Positions 35,945-45,556 are shown, numbered from the stretch's first letter. The stretch: 64,000 bases of DNA from Calothrix sp. FI2-JRJ7 (GCA_019359675.1 JAHHGX010000084.1:62001-126000), one strand, 5' to 3'. Notes: generated from the letters alone by a model not told the origin. Numbers and translations are program-made.

Positions 35945-38641
35945 ATGGTAAAAGTGAAGCATCCGAAATCGGCGCGCGACCATTTTAATATATCTAGGGT
36001 GGCGATTCAGAATTCTTGGTTAACGTTATCGTTTTGGCTTGCTGTGATGGTAGCTGGAATTTTGGCGTTTAGTTCGCTGAAGTACGCTTTATTCCCAGAT
36101 ATTACTTTTCCTGTGGTGGTGGTGAATGCTAATGCACCCCTAACTACCGCAGAAGATACGGAAGCTAAGTTAACTAAGATTATTGAGCAGCGTATAACGT
36201 CACTGGAAAATATAGATGATATCCGTTCGTCAACTTATCCAGGACAAGCAGTTGTTAGTGTTGCGTTTGCGGTGGGAACAGATTTAGAGGGGTCTAGACT
36301 CGCTGTTGATAATGCTGTAAAGCAGGTTAAGCTGATTCATGGTTCTCAATATCAGGTAATTCCGTTTAATCTTAATGAATCAGCTGCAATTAGTTATGCT
36401 GTAGAGAGTTCAAAGCTTTCTTTAAATGATTTAGCAAAACAAACCAAAGATAAAATAGTTCCATCTGTATCTAAACTGCCAGGGGTTCTCAAAGTTGTTT
36501 TGTTAGGAGAAGCTACTCCAGATTTACCCCAACCTGTAACTCAACCAAGTAGCGGCGCCACTAAGATAAGATTCAATGGTAAAGATGCGCTTGCGTTCCA
36601 AGTTATTAAACGTGGTGATGCCAATACGCTAGAGGTCGTTAGTAGAGTTGAGCAAGAAGTCTCAAGACTGCGAACAAATTTACCAGATGTCAAACTTAAT
36701 TTAGCATCAACGCAAGCAGAGTTTATTCGCAGAGCGACTCATGCGACAATTGAGTCGTTGATTGAAGCAATTGTTCTATCGGTAGTTGTAATTTATCCTT
36801 TTTTGAGAAGTTGGTCAGCAACGTTAATTTCTGCACTTGCAATTCCAATGTCATTGCTGGGAACGTTTATTGTAATGAAATTGTTTGGCTTTAACTTAGA
36901 AACAATTACGCTGCTCGCACTTGCACTGGTAATTGGTAGTATCATTGACGACGCAATTGTTGATGTGGAAAATATTATGCGCCACATTGATAAAGGTGAA
37001 ACTCCTCGCCAAGCAGCATTTACAGCCACTTCTGAAATTGGAGTGACTGTTACCGCAGCGACGCTAACCGCTGTAGCAGTTTTTCTGCCCATTGGTTTGA
37101 TGGGTGGAGTTGTCGGTCAATTTTTTAAACCGTTTGGAATTACAGTATCAGCAGCAATGCTAACTTCGTTGTTGGTCGCACGTACACTTTCACCTGTATT
37201 AGCAATTTACTGGATTAAAGCAAACTCTAGGCGCCGTGCTGCACATAATGAGAATAAAAGCTGGGGTTATTTTGCCCAGCGCTATCAAGATTTATTGCGG
37301 TGGTCACTCAATCATCGCAAAATAGTAATGGGGTTGGCGGTGTTGAGTTTTGTAATTGGAATAGCAATCATTCCTATTATTCCTAAAGGATTTATTCCCA
37401 AACTTGACAGAGGGGAATTTAATGTTACGTATACAGTATCGTTAACTAAACTAATAGAGCAAAGTAAACAAGCGGCACAAGATGCTTTGGGAAGTTTTTT
37501 AACTCCAGGAGATACGTCATCATTAGCAATATCAAGCGCAAATACATCTATTGACCCCTTGACTTATTCGTTGGAAATAGCCAAGAAACTCGAAGCAGCT
37601 GTAAAAACACCCGATGTTGAAACTATATTTACTACCGTAGGTTCGCGTGAAGGTGAACCAAACAAAGGTACACTTTATGTCAAACTCAAAGAAAATCGAC
37701 AAATTAAAACTGCCGACATTCAAGAACAGGTGCGCGCGCGCTTACCAAAACTTGCCGATGTTACGATTAGCGTTGAGGACATTCAATTTGTTGATACGGG
37801 TTCGCAAAAACCCCTGACTGTCGCACTACAAGGTCAAAACCTTAAAAGTCTTTATTCTTCAGCAGCATCTATCGCACAGCGTCTTAAAAAAATACCAGGA
37901 TTTGTGGATGTAACTTATACAGGTGAAGGTAATACTGATGATACTGCTGACATTTTTCAAATAGAACGACTTAATAACCAACGTGTAGCTTATATTAGCG
38001 CTAATTTAGGTAAAGATTTATCACTAGGTGATGCCACTGATAAACTAGTCGAGTCGGCCAAAACTATAATACCAAAAGACATCAAATTAGATTTAGGAGG
38101 AGACTCGGCGCGTCAGAACGAAGTTCTCGGCAGTTTTACTTCAACACTACTTCTATCAGCACTATGTATTATTATCGTGCTGGTTTGCTTGTTTGGAGGT
38201 TGGCAAGACCCATTAGTAATTGGTATTTCATTACCCCTAGCGCTTGTTGGAGCCGTAATTGCGCTACTTATTACTAAAAGCGACTTTGGTATGATTTCGC
38301 TGATTGGCTTTGTTTTCTTATTGGGTATTAGCAACAAGAACGCTATTTTACTCGTTGATTATATTAACCAACTGCGACGTGAGGGCGCCGAAAGAACATC
38401 TGCCATTCTTGAAGCTGGACCAGTTAGATTTCGACCGATTATCATGACTACCGTTGCTACTATTTTAGGTATGGTACCAATTGCACTGGGTATTGGCGCC
38501 GGTTCCGAATTACGTTCACCAATGGCAGTCGCTATTGCTGGTGGTTTAATTAGTTCTACGCTACTAAGCTTAATTGTTGTCCCCGTTCTATACGCAATTC
38601 TTGACGACTGGTTTAAGCGCAAACAATTTAATCAAAATTAA
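35945..38641 (+). CDS. RND-family (AcrB/HAE1-like) transporter in the hopanoid cluster
   Basis: The protein has 898 residues, shorter than AcrB (about 1,040). The first membrane helix is SFWLAVMVAGILAFSSLKYA. Its periplasmic porter loops are compact, with PDITFPVVVVNANAP and the TAEDTEAKLTKIIEQ start. Membrane helix 4 carries the proton-relay acids in GSIIDDAIVDVENI. The second half repeats the pattern, ending PVRFRPIIMTTVATILGMVP. It exports hydrophobic substrates using the proton gradient. No adaptor or outer-membrane partner is adjacent. Only 14 bases separate it from hpnA, so it looks like the first gene of the hpnA-hpnH transcript. Confidence 0.88.
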   Translation: MVKVKHPKSARDHFNISRVAIQNSWLTLSFWLAVMVAGILAFSSLKYALFPDITFPVVVVNANAPLTTAEDTEAKLTKIIEQRITSLENIDDIRSSTYPGQAVVSVAFAVGTDLEGSRLAVDNAVKQVKLIHGSQYQVIPFNLNESAAISYAVESSKLSLNDLAKQTKDKIVPSVSKLPGVLKVVLLGEATPDLPQPVTQPSSGATKIRFNGKDALAFQVIKRGDANTLEVVSRVEQEVSRLRTNLPDVKLNLASTQAEFIRRATHATIESLIEAIVLSVVVIYPFLRSWSATLISALAIPMSLLGTFIVMKLFGFNLETITLLALALVIGSIIDDAIVDVENIMRHIDKGETPRQAAFTATSEIGVTVTAATLTAVAVFLPIGLMGGVVGQFFKPFGITVSAAMLTSLLVARTLSPVLAIYWIKANSRRRAAHNENKSWGYFAQRYQDLLRWSLNHRKIVMGLAVLSFVIGIAIIPIIPKGFIPKLDRGEFNVTYTVSLTKLIEQSKQAAQDALGSFLTPGDTSSLAISSANTSIDPLTYSLEIAKKLEAAVKTPDVETIFTTVGSREGEPNKGTLYVKLKENRQIKTADIQEQVRARLPKLADVTISVEDIQFVDTGSQKPLTVALQGQNLKSLYSSAASIAQRLKKIPGFVDVTYTGEGNTDDTADIFQIERLNNQRVAYISANLGKDLSLGDATDKLVESAKTIIPKDIKLDLGGDSARQNEVLGSFTSTLLLSALCIIIVLVCLFGGWQDPLVIGISLPLALVGAVIALLITKSDFGMISLIGFVFLLGISNKNAILLVDYINQLRREGAERTSAILEAGPVRFRPIIMTTVATILGMVPIALGIGAGSELRSPMAVAIAGGLISSTLLSLIVVPVLYAILDDWFKRKQFNQN

Positions 38642-38655
38642 TCATTGACTAAACA

Positions 38656-39648
38656 ATGCATAAAGTTTTCGTCACGGGTGGTACAGGTTTTGTTGGCGCC
38701 AACTTAGTGCGCTTGCTAGTTCAGCAAGGGTATTTTGTTTATGCGCTAGCACGTGCTAACAGTAACCTGAGTAATTTAAAAAATATTCACAACCTTGAAA
38801 TAATCAAAGGTGATTTAAATAGTCCTGACCTTTGGCAGCGAATGGTGGGTTGTCAGTATTTGTTTCATGTAGCTGCTCATTATTCGCTGTGGCAAAAAGA
38901 TAAAGAGTTACTGTATCAAAATAATGTGCTGGGGACGCGCAATATTTTAGCTGCTGCAAATCGAGCAGGTGTCAAACGGACAATATATACAAGTTCGGTT
39001 GCAGCAATTGGTACAGGAGAAACTGCTGTAGATGAAACTCACCAAAGTCCAGTTGAAGACCTTGTTGGTGAATATAAAAAGTCTAAATACTGGTCGGAAC
39101 AAGAAGCTGTTAGCGCTGCTGCTGCGGGTCAAGATGTGGTAATCGTGAATCCTAGCACTCCTATTGGTCCAATGGATATAAAACCAACTCCAACTGGACA
39201 CGATATTATATTGCGGTTTTTGCGTCGAAAAATGCCTGCTTACATTAACACAGGTTTAAATCTTATTGACGTGCGTGATGTTGCTTGGGGACATTTACTT
39301 GCACTTCACAAAGGAAAATCAGGAGAGCGTTATATTCTGGGAAACGAAAATCTTACACTCAAGCAAATTCTTGACCACCTGGCACAAATTACAAATTTAC
39401 CCGCACCAAATCGTACTATACCAGCCTGGATTCCTTATAGTGTGGCTTGGGTGGATGAAAAGATTCTCACACGCTTAGGCAAAACACCATCAATACCTGT
39501 AGATGGAGTCAAGATGGCACAACACACGATGTACTACGATGCATCAAAAGCTGTGCGTGAACTTGGTTTGCCTCAAACTCCTGTATACATTGCCCTCAAA
39601 GATGCAGTCGAATGGTTTGTATCTCATGGATATGTAGAAAAAAATTAA
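38656..39648 (+). CDS. hpnA: HpnA, NAD-dependent epimerase/dihydroflavonol-reductase-like protein
   Basis: The protein has 330 residues. The extended short-chain dehydrogenase fold is shown by VTGGTGFVGANLVRLL (residues 6-21, Rossmann GxxGxxG), the YTSSVAAIG block and the YKKSKYWSE region with the catalytic Tyr and Lys. VNPSTPIGPMDIKPTPTG is characteristic of the hopanoid-associated HpnA group. Its precise reaction is uncertain, and it is proposed to modify a hopanoid side chain or sugar. It lies 14 bases after the RND gene and 71 before hpnH. Confidence 0.9.
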   Translation: MHKVFVTGGTGFVGANLVRLLVQQGYFVYALARANSNLSNLKNIHNLEIIKGDLNSPDLWQRMVGCQYLFHVAAHYSLWQKDKELLYQNNVLGTRNILAAANRAGVKRTIYTSSVAAIGTGETAVDETHQSPVEDLVGEYKKSKYWSEQEAVSAAAAGQDVVIVNPSTPIGPMDIKPTPTGHDIILRFLRRKMPAYINTGLNLIDVRDVAWGHLLALHKGKSGERYILGNENLTLKQILDHLAQITNLPAPNRTIPAWIPYSVAWVDEKILTRLGKTPSIPVDGVKMAQHTMYYDASKAVRELGLPQTPVYIALKDAVEWFVSHGYVEKN

Positions 39649-39719
39649 AACAAATACTGTTTTCTTTACTTACATTGCTTAGTAATGCTTTGATATATAA
39701 ACTTACCGAGGAGTGAAAA

Positions 39720-40736
39720 ATGTCAATTAACTTAATGCAAGCGATAGAAATCGGTAAATATCTAGTCGCGCAACGTATCAAAGGACGCAAACGTTTTCCA
39801 CTTGTGTTGATGCTCGAGCCGCTATTTAGGTGCAACTTAGCGTGTTCTGGATGCGGTAAAATCCAGCATCCTGCTGAAATACTCAAGCAAAATTTAACAC
39901 CAGAACAATGCTTTGCGGCTGTTGAAGAATGCGGCGCCCCTGTTGTCTCAATACCAGGTGGGGAACCTTTGTTACATCCGCAAATTGATGAAATTGTGCG
40001 GGGACTAGTAGCACGCAAGAAATTTATTTATCTATGTACAAATGGAATATTACTAGAAAAAAGCCTAGATAAATTTACACCTTCACCATATCTAACATTT
40101 TCTGTTCACCTCGATGGAATGCGCGATTTACACGATAAATGTGTTGACCGTAAAGGCGTATTTGATACTGCGGTGAAAGCAATTCGTGCAGCAAAAGCAA
40201 GAGGATTTCAAGTAGCAATAAATACAACAATATTTGAAGGTACTGAACCATCAGAAATGCAGGAATTCTTCGATTTCGTTACATCTTTGGGTGTAGATGG
40301 AATGACTATTTCCCCAGGATATGGGTATGAATGGGCGCCCGACCAAGACCATTTTCTCAAACGCGAACAAACACGCGCATTATTCCGTAAAATATTGGCG
40401 CCTTGGAAAGCAGGTCAAAAGAACTGGAGTTTTAATAACAACCCACTGTTCCTAGATTTTCTCACAGGTGACAAAGACTATGAATGTACACCTTGGGGAA
40501 TGCCATGTTACAGCGTACTAGGATGGCAAAAACCTTGTTACCTACTCAACGAAGGACATTACCAAACCTTCAAAGAACTCCTTGATGAAACCGACTGGAG
40601 TAAATACGGTCGTGCGAGCGGCAATCCCAAATGCGCCGACTGTATGGTGCATTGCGGTTACGAGCCAACAGCAGCAATGGACTCCATGCAGCCAACTAAT
40701 ATCGCGCGGTCAATGAAAGTCCTATGGGGTGGTTAA
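39720..40736 (+). CDS. hpnH: radical SAM adenosylhopane synthase HpnH
   Basis: The protein has 338 residues. The radical SAM cluster motif is C38-x3-C42-x2-C45 ([11 protein letters not shown]), followed by the [12 protein letters not shown] motif and a C-terminal Cys cluster ([15 protein letters not shown]). HpnH adds the 5'-deoxyadenosyl group of SAM to hopene or diplopterol, giving adenosylhopane, the first step of extended bacteriohopanepolyol synthesis. The ribosome site GAGGAG lies five or six bases before the ATG. HpnG would act next. A hairpin follows the gene. Confidence 0.95.
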   Translation: MSINLMQAIEIGKYLVAQRIKGRKRFPLVLMLEPLFRCNLACSGCGKIQHPAEILKQNLTPEQCFAAVEECGAPVVSIPGGEPLLHPQIDEIVRGLVARKKFIYLCTNGILLEKSLDKFTPSPYLTFSVHLDGMRDLHDKCVDRKGVFDTAVKAIRAAKARGFQVAINTTIFEGTEPSEMQEFFDFVTSLGVDGMTISPGYGYEWAPDQDHFLKREQTRALFRKILAPWKAGQKNWSFNNNPLFLDFLTGDKDYECTPWGMPCYSVLGWQKPCYLLNEGHYQTFKELLDETDWSKYGRASGNPKCADCMVHCGYEPTAAMDSMQPTNIARSMKVLWGG

Positions 40737-40764
40737 TAAACTAACCTTTTTATAAACTCTTGTG

Positions 40765-40785
40765 GAACAGGCATCCTGCCTGTTC
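40765..40785 (+). terminator. hairpin after hpnH
   Basis: GAACAGGC and GCCTGTTC form an 8-bp stem around five bases, followed by TTCTCT. It lies 29 bases after the hpnH stop and is a member of the AACAGGC repeat family. A partial GTAGGTTGGG repeat follows at about 40799-40835. Confidence 0.6.
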
Positions 40786-40798
40786 TTCTCTATGCCCA

Positions 40799-40835
40799 GT
40801 AGGTTGGGTGTCAGCGAGTGCGGAACCCAACATAT
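40799..40835. repeat. GTAGGTTGGG-type repeat
   Basis: GTAGGTTGGGTGTCAGCGAG runs into GAACCCAAC, giving a short hairpin GTTGGGT / ACCCAAC-like pair. It is the same family as 9317-9439 and 41725-41757. Confidence 0.6.
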
Positions 40836-40917
40836 TATATTAATTTACAGTAAAGGAATAATAAATTAAAGTCAAGTTATAACAGACATAAACAGTCAGA
40901 TATTTTCTCAGATTGAA

Positions 40918-41097
40918 ATGCTTTCTACCGCAGAAAAATTATTGATTGTTGATTTTATTTTAAATAATTTAGTCCAGCCAGACCTTGCAATTGACAAACT
41001 TTGGTCAATTGAAGCAGAGAATAGATTTAGCGCCTACGAAAAAGGGCAAATCAAAACAGTTCATTTGGAAACAGTACTGCATAAGCATAGGAAATGA
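40918..41097 (+). CDS. orphan RelB/StbD-like addiction-module antitoxin
   Basis: The protein has 59 residues (MLSTAEKLLIVDFILNNLVQ, then LAIDKLWSIEAENRFSAYEK and GQIKTVHLETVLHKHRK), just under common length limits. The pattern EAENRxxAYxxGxxKxxxxExV is that of the putative addiction-module component family (TIGR02574), small antitoxins usually followed by a ParE/RelE-type toxin. Here the next plus-strand gene is a secreted protein, so no toxin is present and this copy is orphan. Upstream in-frame codons (INSQIFSQIE) resemble family N-termini but no ATG precedes them, so an alternative start or loss of the start is possible. Confidence 0.72.
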   Translation: MLSTAEKLLIVDFILNNLVQPDLAIDKLWSIEAENRFSAYEKGQIKTVHLETVLHKHRK

Positions 41098-41147
41098 AAA
41101 ATGCTAAGGTAAAAGCACAACTTTAAATTTAATAATGGAGGATTACC

Positions 41148-41462
41148 ATGCGTAAAACACCAGTAGGAGTTTTATTACTTGTAGTATTTAGTACCTTCTT
41201 TGCATCTGCAACGCGCGCGGATGATAAAAACGAAGCAGTAGTCACAAAGTTGCAAATGCGAGACAAAATAGTTCTAATCAAGAATCAAGTTTCGGGACTC
41301 AAGTACTCTGTAAAGTCAGAAGATGGTACAGTACTGAGTGCAAATTTAACCGAAGCGGAACTCGCAAGTAAGTATCCTGATTTATACGAAAAAGTTCGTC
41401 CATCTGTGGCATTCCCTGATGGGTCGTCTTTTGATGGTGCTTGGGCTGGTGTACATCTGTAA
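41148..41462 (+). CDS. secreted small protein
   Basis: The protein has 104 residues. A strong ribosome site GGAGG precedes the ATG by seven bases. A Sec signal peptide (PVGVLLLVVFSTFFASATRA) with cleavage near residue 24 leads to a soluble domain rich in charged residues (LQMRDKIVLIKNQVSGLKYS, then EDGTVLSANLTEAELASKYP). It resembles small periplasmic cyanobacterial proteins of unknown function. Its 3' end overlaps a minus-strand frame by 81 bases. Confidence 0.75.
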   Translation: MRKTPVGVLLLVVFSTFFASATRADDKNEAVVTKLQMRDKIVLIKNQVSGLKYSVKSEDGTVLSANLTEAELASKYPDLYEKVRPSVAFPDGSSFDGAWAGVHL

Positions 41463-41678
41463 GGGTGGGTTAAGTGGCGCCCACCTATCTTTATTTTGAA
41501 AATTTTCATCTTCATACATACTTTCCCTGCTTACCGCATAATCTGAAAGCGGAGGAGCGTTATGACGGTGACTTGCTGCCCATTCCTGAAAAGCTGTTAC
41601 CCATTCAGAAGCAGTTGCGGTTTCGTGGAAAGGACGTTTTTCTTGTCGGTTTACTAGTTGCCGTAATAAGGTATCCAT
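41382..41678 (-). CDS. small protein overlapping the secreted-protein gene
   Basis: The frame has 98 codons. Residues 1-60 (MDTLLRQLVNRQEKRPFHET, then ATASEWVTAFQEWAASHRHN and APPLSDYAVSRESMYED) look like a real conserved small protein with the pattern (E)WVxAFxEWAxSHR...LSDYAVSRES(I/M)Y seen in cyanobacterial small proteins. A GAGAAGG lies about ten bases before the ATG. The last 35 codons run antisense through the neighbour and look non-native, so the real end may have been lost. No toxin or antitoxin role is proved. Confidence is moderate for the N-terminal part and low for the tail. Confidence 0.5.
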   Translation of the reverse strand: MDTLLRQLVNRQEKRPFHETATASEWVTAFQEWAASHRHNAPPLSDYAVSRESMYEDENFQNKDRWAPLNPPLQMYTSPSTIKRRPIRECHRWTNFFV

Positions 41679-41724
41679 ATATGGTTTAACCTTCTCAATC
41701 CTGCTTGGTTAGGAAGTTTATATT

Positions 41725-41757
41725 ATGTTGGGTTACGCTGTCGCTACACCCAACCTA
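41725..41757. repeat. GTTGGGTTACGC...ACCCAACCTAC repeat
   Basis: GTTGGGT pairs with ACCCAAC around a short loop. It ends four bases before the ispH stop codon (41762-41764) and may serve as the ispH terminator. Confidence 0.65.
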
Positions 41758-41761
41758 CGTA

Positions 41762-42967
41762 TTAAACTACAGCAGCTGCTTTAAGTTCAAAGATTTTTTT
41801 AATTACATCTTCAACTACTTTATCAGGAGTTGAGGCACCGCTGGTTACACCAACGACAATTTTTCCATCGGGCAACCAATTTTCTGTAATTTTCAATTGC
41901 CCGTTTAACTCACGGTGTTCGATGGCATTACGTGATTTAATACGTTCGACACAATCAATATGGTATGAAGGAATTGTGCGTTCAACGGCAATTTCTTGAA
42001 GGTGAGTTGTATTCGATGAATTAAATCCACCAATTACTATCATTAAATCAAGTTTTTCATCAACTAACTCGAACATCGCATCTTGACGTTCTTGAGTTGC
42101 GTCACAAATTGTATTAAAACTTTGGAAATGGTCGTTTAATTCTTGCGGCCCGTATTTTTGCATCATCGTCCGCTCGAATAATTTGCCTATTTGCTCGGTT
42201 TCTCCTTTAAGCATGGTAGTTTGATTGGCAATACCAACTCGTTCTAAATCTACCTCTGGGTCAAATCCTGCTGAACAAGCTTTGCTGAATTTTGCCATAA
42301 ACTCATTTCTATCACCACCATTTAATATATAGTTGGTGACATATTCAGCTTGCTGTAAATTTAATACAATCAAATATTTGCCTGCAAATGAACTTGTGGC
42401 TACAGTTTCTTCGTGATTGTATTTGCCGTGAATGATTGATGTAAAGTCACCTTTTTTATGCTTTTCTACGGTGTTCCATACTTTAGAAACCCACGGACAG
42501 GTTGTGTCAACTATTTTACAACCTTTCTCGTTAAGTAACTGCATTTCTTGAACACTGGCGCCGAATGCAGGCAATATTACAACATCACCACTTTCTACGA
42601 CCGAAAAGTCTTTTTGCCCAGCTTCTAAGGTAATAAATTTAACTTGCATTTCGCGCAAACGTTGGTTTACCGAAGGGTTATGAATAATTTCATTGGTAAT
42701 CCAAATTTGCTCTGTCGGAAAATGCTTGCGTGTTTCATATGCCATCGCAACTGCACGCTCTACTCCCCAACAAAACCCAAATGCTTGAGCTAAACGAATT
42801 GTTACATCCGCCCGCTTCAAATTGTAATTGTTATTGCGAATTTCTTGTATTAAATCGCTTTGGTACTCCGATTGTAACTCGGCGGCAACCTCTTCTTGAT
42901 GACCGAAGCTACGACGGTGATAGTTTTCAGAATGTTGTAGTGAACGTTTAAATGCTTTAGTATCCAT
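41762..42967 (-). CDS. ispH: 4-hydroxy-3-methylbut-2-enyl diphosphate reductase
   Basis: The protein has 401 residues, the long cyanobacterial/plant-type form. It is the last MEP-pathway enzyme, making IPP and DMAPP with a 4Fe-4S cluster. The three cluster cysteines are in GFCWGVERA (Cys66), VDTTCPWV and [10 protein letters not shown]. The [12 protein letters not shown] motif near the C-terminus and the [11 protein letters not shown] substrate region are intact. It lies a kilobase from the hopanoid genes but on the opposite strand, so a shared transcript is excluded. Its products feed squalene, carotenoids and chlorophyll. Confidence 0.96.
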   Translation of the reverse strand: MDTKAFKRSLQHSENYHRRSFGHQEEVAAELQSEYQSDLIQEIRNNNYNLKRADVTIRLAQAFGFCWGVERAVAMAYETRKHFPTEQIWITNEIIHNPSVNQRLREMQVKFITLEAGQKDFSVVESGDVVILPAFGASVQEMQLLNEKGCKIVDTTCPWVSKVWNTVEKHKKGDFTSIIHGKYNHEETVATSSFAGKYLIVLNLQQAEYVTNYILNGGDRNEFMAKFSKACSAGFDPEVDLERVGIANQTTMLKGETEQIGKLFERTMMQKYGPQELNDHFQSFNTICDATQERQDAMFELVDEKLDLMIVIGGFNSSNTTHLQEIAVERTIPSYHIDCVERIKSRNAIEHRELNGQLKITENWLPDGKIVVGVTSGASTPDKVVEDVIKKIFELKAAAVV

Positions 42968-43039
42968 TGATATTTACTTCAAAAATCTTCAAAATTTACT
43001 ATATATATTGTCGCGCTTAGTTGACGACATGAGGAATTG

Positions 43040-43885
43040 CTATTGAGCAGATGGTTGTTGCTTTAATTCTATTTCGCTGTATAACTGTAATGCTGAACGC
43101 CATACTAAGTAGCCTTGTGGACTTAAATGTAACCCGTCTGTGCTGAAGTCGGAACGTAGATTTCCTTGACTATCAGCAAATAACGGTTGCAAATCCAAAT
43201 ATTTTATACCTTCTTTTGTGGCAATATTCTGTAATTGCTGATTAAGTTCGCTAATTCTATTGTTGGGAATTGCTAACAGCTTTTGTTTTCCCTCCCAAGT
43301 TGCTTCTTCTCCACCATGCGGCAATATTGACTGAATAACGATTTGTGACTTGGGGTGTGATGCACGCAAGGTAGTTACTATTCGACGGTAATTATCTAAT
43401 ATTTTGCTATCTTCAACTCCTCGAATTAAGTCGTTGATGCCAATCATTACAAAAATTGTTTCTGGCTTGGTCTGGTTGAATAAATTTAAACGCTTTAGTA
43501 GTCCAGTACTAGTTTCGCCAGAAATACCTTGATTGAGCCAAGTGCGTTCTTCTGGTAATAATTCTTGTGGGAACCATAAAGACAAAGAGTCACCAGCTAA
43601 TACTGTTAAACGCTGTGGACGCTTATTTGCTGCTACTTCGGCTTCACGTTTTAAAATATCTACCCACTGAGTATAACTAAGTTGATGACGCTCACCCAGT
43701 TTTGGCGCCGTATTTGGTAATGCTTCGATGTTTTGTGTGACAGGAGTCGCTCTACGAAAAAGGGCGGTCATACCCTGCTGTCGTAAAAACAACAAGATAA
43801 CCGCCAAGGCTAGTACGCCATTGGTTAACAGCGAGAAGAAAGCCCAAATTGGAAAGGATTTAGCGGAGGTGGACACGTGCTGCAT
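43040..43885 (-). CDS. membrane-anchored SGNH/GDSL hydrolase
   Basis: The protein has 281 residues. A membrane anchor occupies residues about 14-34 (FFSLLTNGVLALAVILLFLR). The hydrolase follows: LAGDSLSLWF (block I, Ser near residue 97), the Gly block NQGISGETSTG, the Asn block MIGINDLIRG and the DGLHLSPQGY block with the Asp-His pair. It is an extracytoplasmic esterase, lipase or acyl-transfer enzyme. The substrate is unknown. It lies between ispH and amt, all on the minus strand, with repeats separating them. Confidence 0.85.
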   Translation of the reverse strand: MQHVSTSAKSFPIWAFFSLLTNGVLALAVILLFLRQQGMTALFRRATPVTQNIEALPNTAPKLGERHQLSYTQWVDILKREAEVAANKRPQRLTVLAGDSLSLWFPQELLPEERTWLNQGISGETSTGLLKRLNLFNQTKPETIFVMIGINDLIRGVEDSKILDNYRRIVTTLRASHPKSQIVIQSILPHGGEEATWEGKQKLLAIPNNRISELNQQLQNIATKEGIKYLDLQPLFADSQGNLRSDFSTDGLHLSPQGYLVWRSALQLYSEIELKQQPSAQ

Positions 43886-43990
43886 TGACCGAGTGAGTTA
43901 CAGATGGTATGCATTGTAATCGCCTATGTCCACTTTTGGCGCCTGTATTTATAAGAAAACCTAGAGATTCGGTTGAAAGCCTACTGGGTA

Positions 43991-44054
43991 AGGTGCGTGA
44001 AAGCAGATCAATTTTTCGTTTTATTGAAGATTTTAATCGCTTTCACGCACCCTA
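43991..44054. repeat. palindromic repeat GGTGCGTGAAAGC...GCTTTCACGCACC
   Basis: Perfect 13-bp arms (43992-44004 and 44039-44051) surround 34 AT-rich bases, and the repeat ends CCCTAC. On the minus strand that end provides the TAG stop of amt, so the repeat lies exactly at the gene end. Confidence 0.85.
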
Positions 44055-45506
44055 CTTATTTCCAATCGATACCCGTTCTCCAAATTCTTCGTTGTAACCT
44101 TCTTCTCCGTGTTCGTTGATATCAATACCTTGGTATTCTGCTTCTTCTTTGACTCGCAGACCAACGGTAGCTTCAACAATTTTGAGAATAACCCAAGTAC
44201 CAGCGCCTGCGACTACATAAGCTATGGCGACTGCGACAATTTGAATTAGTAATTGTTTGGGGTTTCCGTACAATAAACCATCAGCGCCTGCTGCGTTCAC
44301 AGCTTTAGTGGCAAATATACCAGTTAAAATTGCCCCAACTGTACCACCAACACCATGCACTGGATATGTATCTAAAGCGTCATCGATTTCGACTTTGTGC
44401 TTATAACTAACTGCGTAGAAGCAGACGAAGGATGTAATGCCACCAATTAATATCGATGCTAGTGGGGTTACAAATCCTGCGGCTGGTGTAATACCAACTA
44501 AACCAGCAACGGCACCTGTTGCTGTACCTACTGCTGTTGGTTTACCACGTAGCACTTTTTCTAAAATTAACCACATTAACGCCCCTGCTGCTGCACCCGT
44601 ATTAGTCGCAACAAAAGCGGCAGTTGCTAAAGAACCGGAAGTTAATGCACTACCAGCGTTAAAACCGAACCAACCAAACCACAATAAACCAGCACCTAAT
44701 AAAATAAATGGGACGTTATGCGGAGGGCTAAGACGCTGTGGATATGTTTTACGCGAACCTAGCATTATTGCTGCAACTAACGCCGAAACTCCAGAACTAA
44801 TGTGTACTACTGTACCACCTGCAAAGTCAAGGGCGCCCATTCCACCATATACACCTAACATTCCACCTTTTGCCCAAACCATGTGAGCTAGTGGAGAATA
44901 AATAAATGTAGACCACAACAGCACAAATAGCGAGTAAGCAGTAAAGCTCATCCGTTCGGCAATGGCGCCAGAAATCAACGCTGGAGTAATAATGGCAAAC
45001 ATGGCTTGATAAATCATGAATGCTTGATGAGGAATTGTGCCCGCATACGACACAACGTCACTGTATTTAGGGTCAGCGGCTTTCAGAGCATCTTCATAAC
45101 CCATATGGGGCAAATATCCAGCGATATCAAGTCCCACATTGCCAAACATCCACTTAACTCCACCGATAATCGCATTACCTGGTGCAAACGCAAAACTATA
45201 GCCCCATAAAATCCAGGTAACTCCCACTATCGCCATGAGTACAAAACTCATCATCAGCGTGTTTAGCACGTTGCGCGATCGCACGAAGCCACCGTAAAAG
45301 AAAGCCAACCCAGGTGTCATTAACAACACCAACGCAGATGATAAAAGCATAAATGCTGTATCTCCTGCTGTTTGAGCGGTTGCGGCGGCGTCCGCCACCT
45401 TTTTTAAATCTTCAGCGGTTACTGTTTGAGCAAAGGCATTGCCCGTCAGCGGCCCACCAAGGAGCAGTAGGGCAATTGCCCCTATCATTATTACTTTCTT
45501 CAACAC
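44052..45506 (-). CDS. amt: ammonium transporter Amt
   Basis: The protein has 484 residues with 11-12 membrane helices. A signal-peptide-like start (MIGAIALLLLGGPLTGNAFA) precedes the Amt core with FFYGGFVRSRNVLNTLMMSF, VHISSGVSALVAAIMLGSRK (first pore His), WFGWFGFNAGSALTSG and DTYPVHGVGGTVGAILTGIF (second pore His). It imports ammonium or ammonia across the plasma membrane. It is a single gene without a neighbouring glnB. A perfect-consensus NtcA site lies 51-64 bases upstream, as expected for nitrogen-stress control. Confidence 0.95.
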   Translation of the reverse strand: MLKKVIMIGAIALLLLGGPLTGNAFAQTVTAEDLKKVADAAATAQTAGDTAFMLLSSALVLLMTPGLAFFYGGFVRSRNVLNTLMMSFVLMAIVGVTWILWGYSFAFAPGNAIIGGVKWMFGNVGLDIAGYLPHMGYEDALKAADPKYSDVVSYAGTIPHQAFMIYQAMFAIITPALISGAIAERMSFTAYSLFVLLWSTFIYSPLAHMVWAKGGMLGVYGGMGALDFAGGTVVHISSGVSALVAAIMLGSRKTYPQRLSPPHNVPFILLGAGLLWFGWFGFNAGSALTSGSLATAAFVATNTGAAAGALMWLILEKVLRGKPTAVGTATGAVAGLVGITPAAGFVTPLASILIGGITSFVCFYAVSYKHKVEIDDALDTYPVHGVGGTVGAILTGIFATKAVNAAGADGLLYGNPKQLLIQIVAVAIAYVVAGAGTWVILKIVEATVGLRVKEEAEYQGIDINEHGEEGYNEEFGERVSIGNK

Positions 45507-45556
45507 TTTTTAAAGTTCCCAAGGTCGAACGATTTGTGTCACTTACATAAATATGA

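Noticed and set aside
36793-37092. Minus-strand frame inside the RND gene
   Set aside because: It is a shadow of the membrane helix region around the DD motif and has no ribosome site.
44437-44886. Long plus-strand frame within amt
   Set aside because: It is antisense to the conserved Amt membrane helices, and its Ala/Pro-rich content follows from them.
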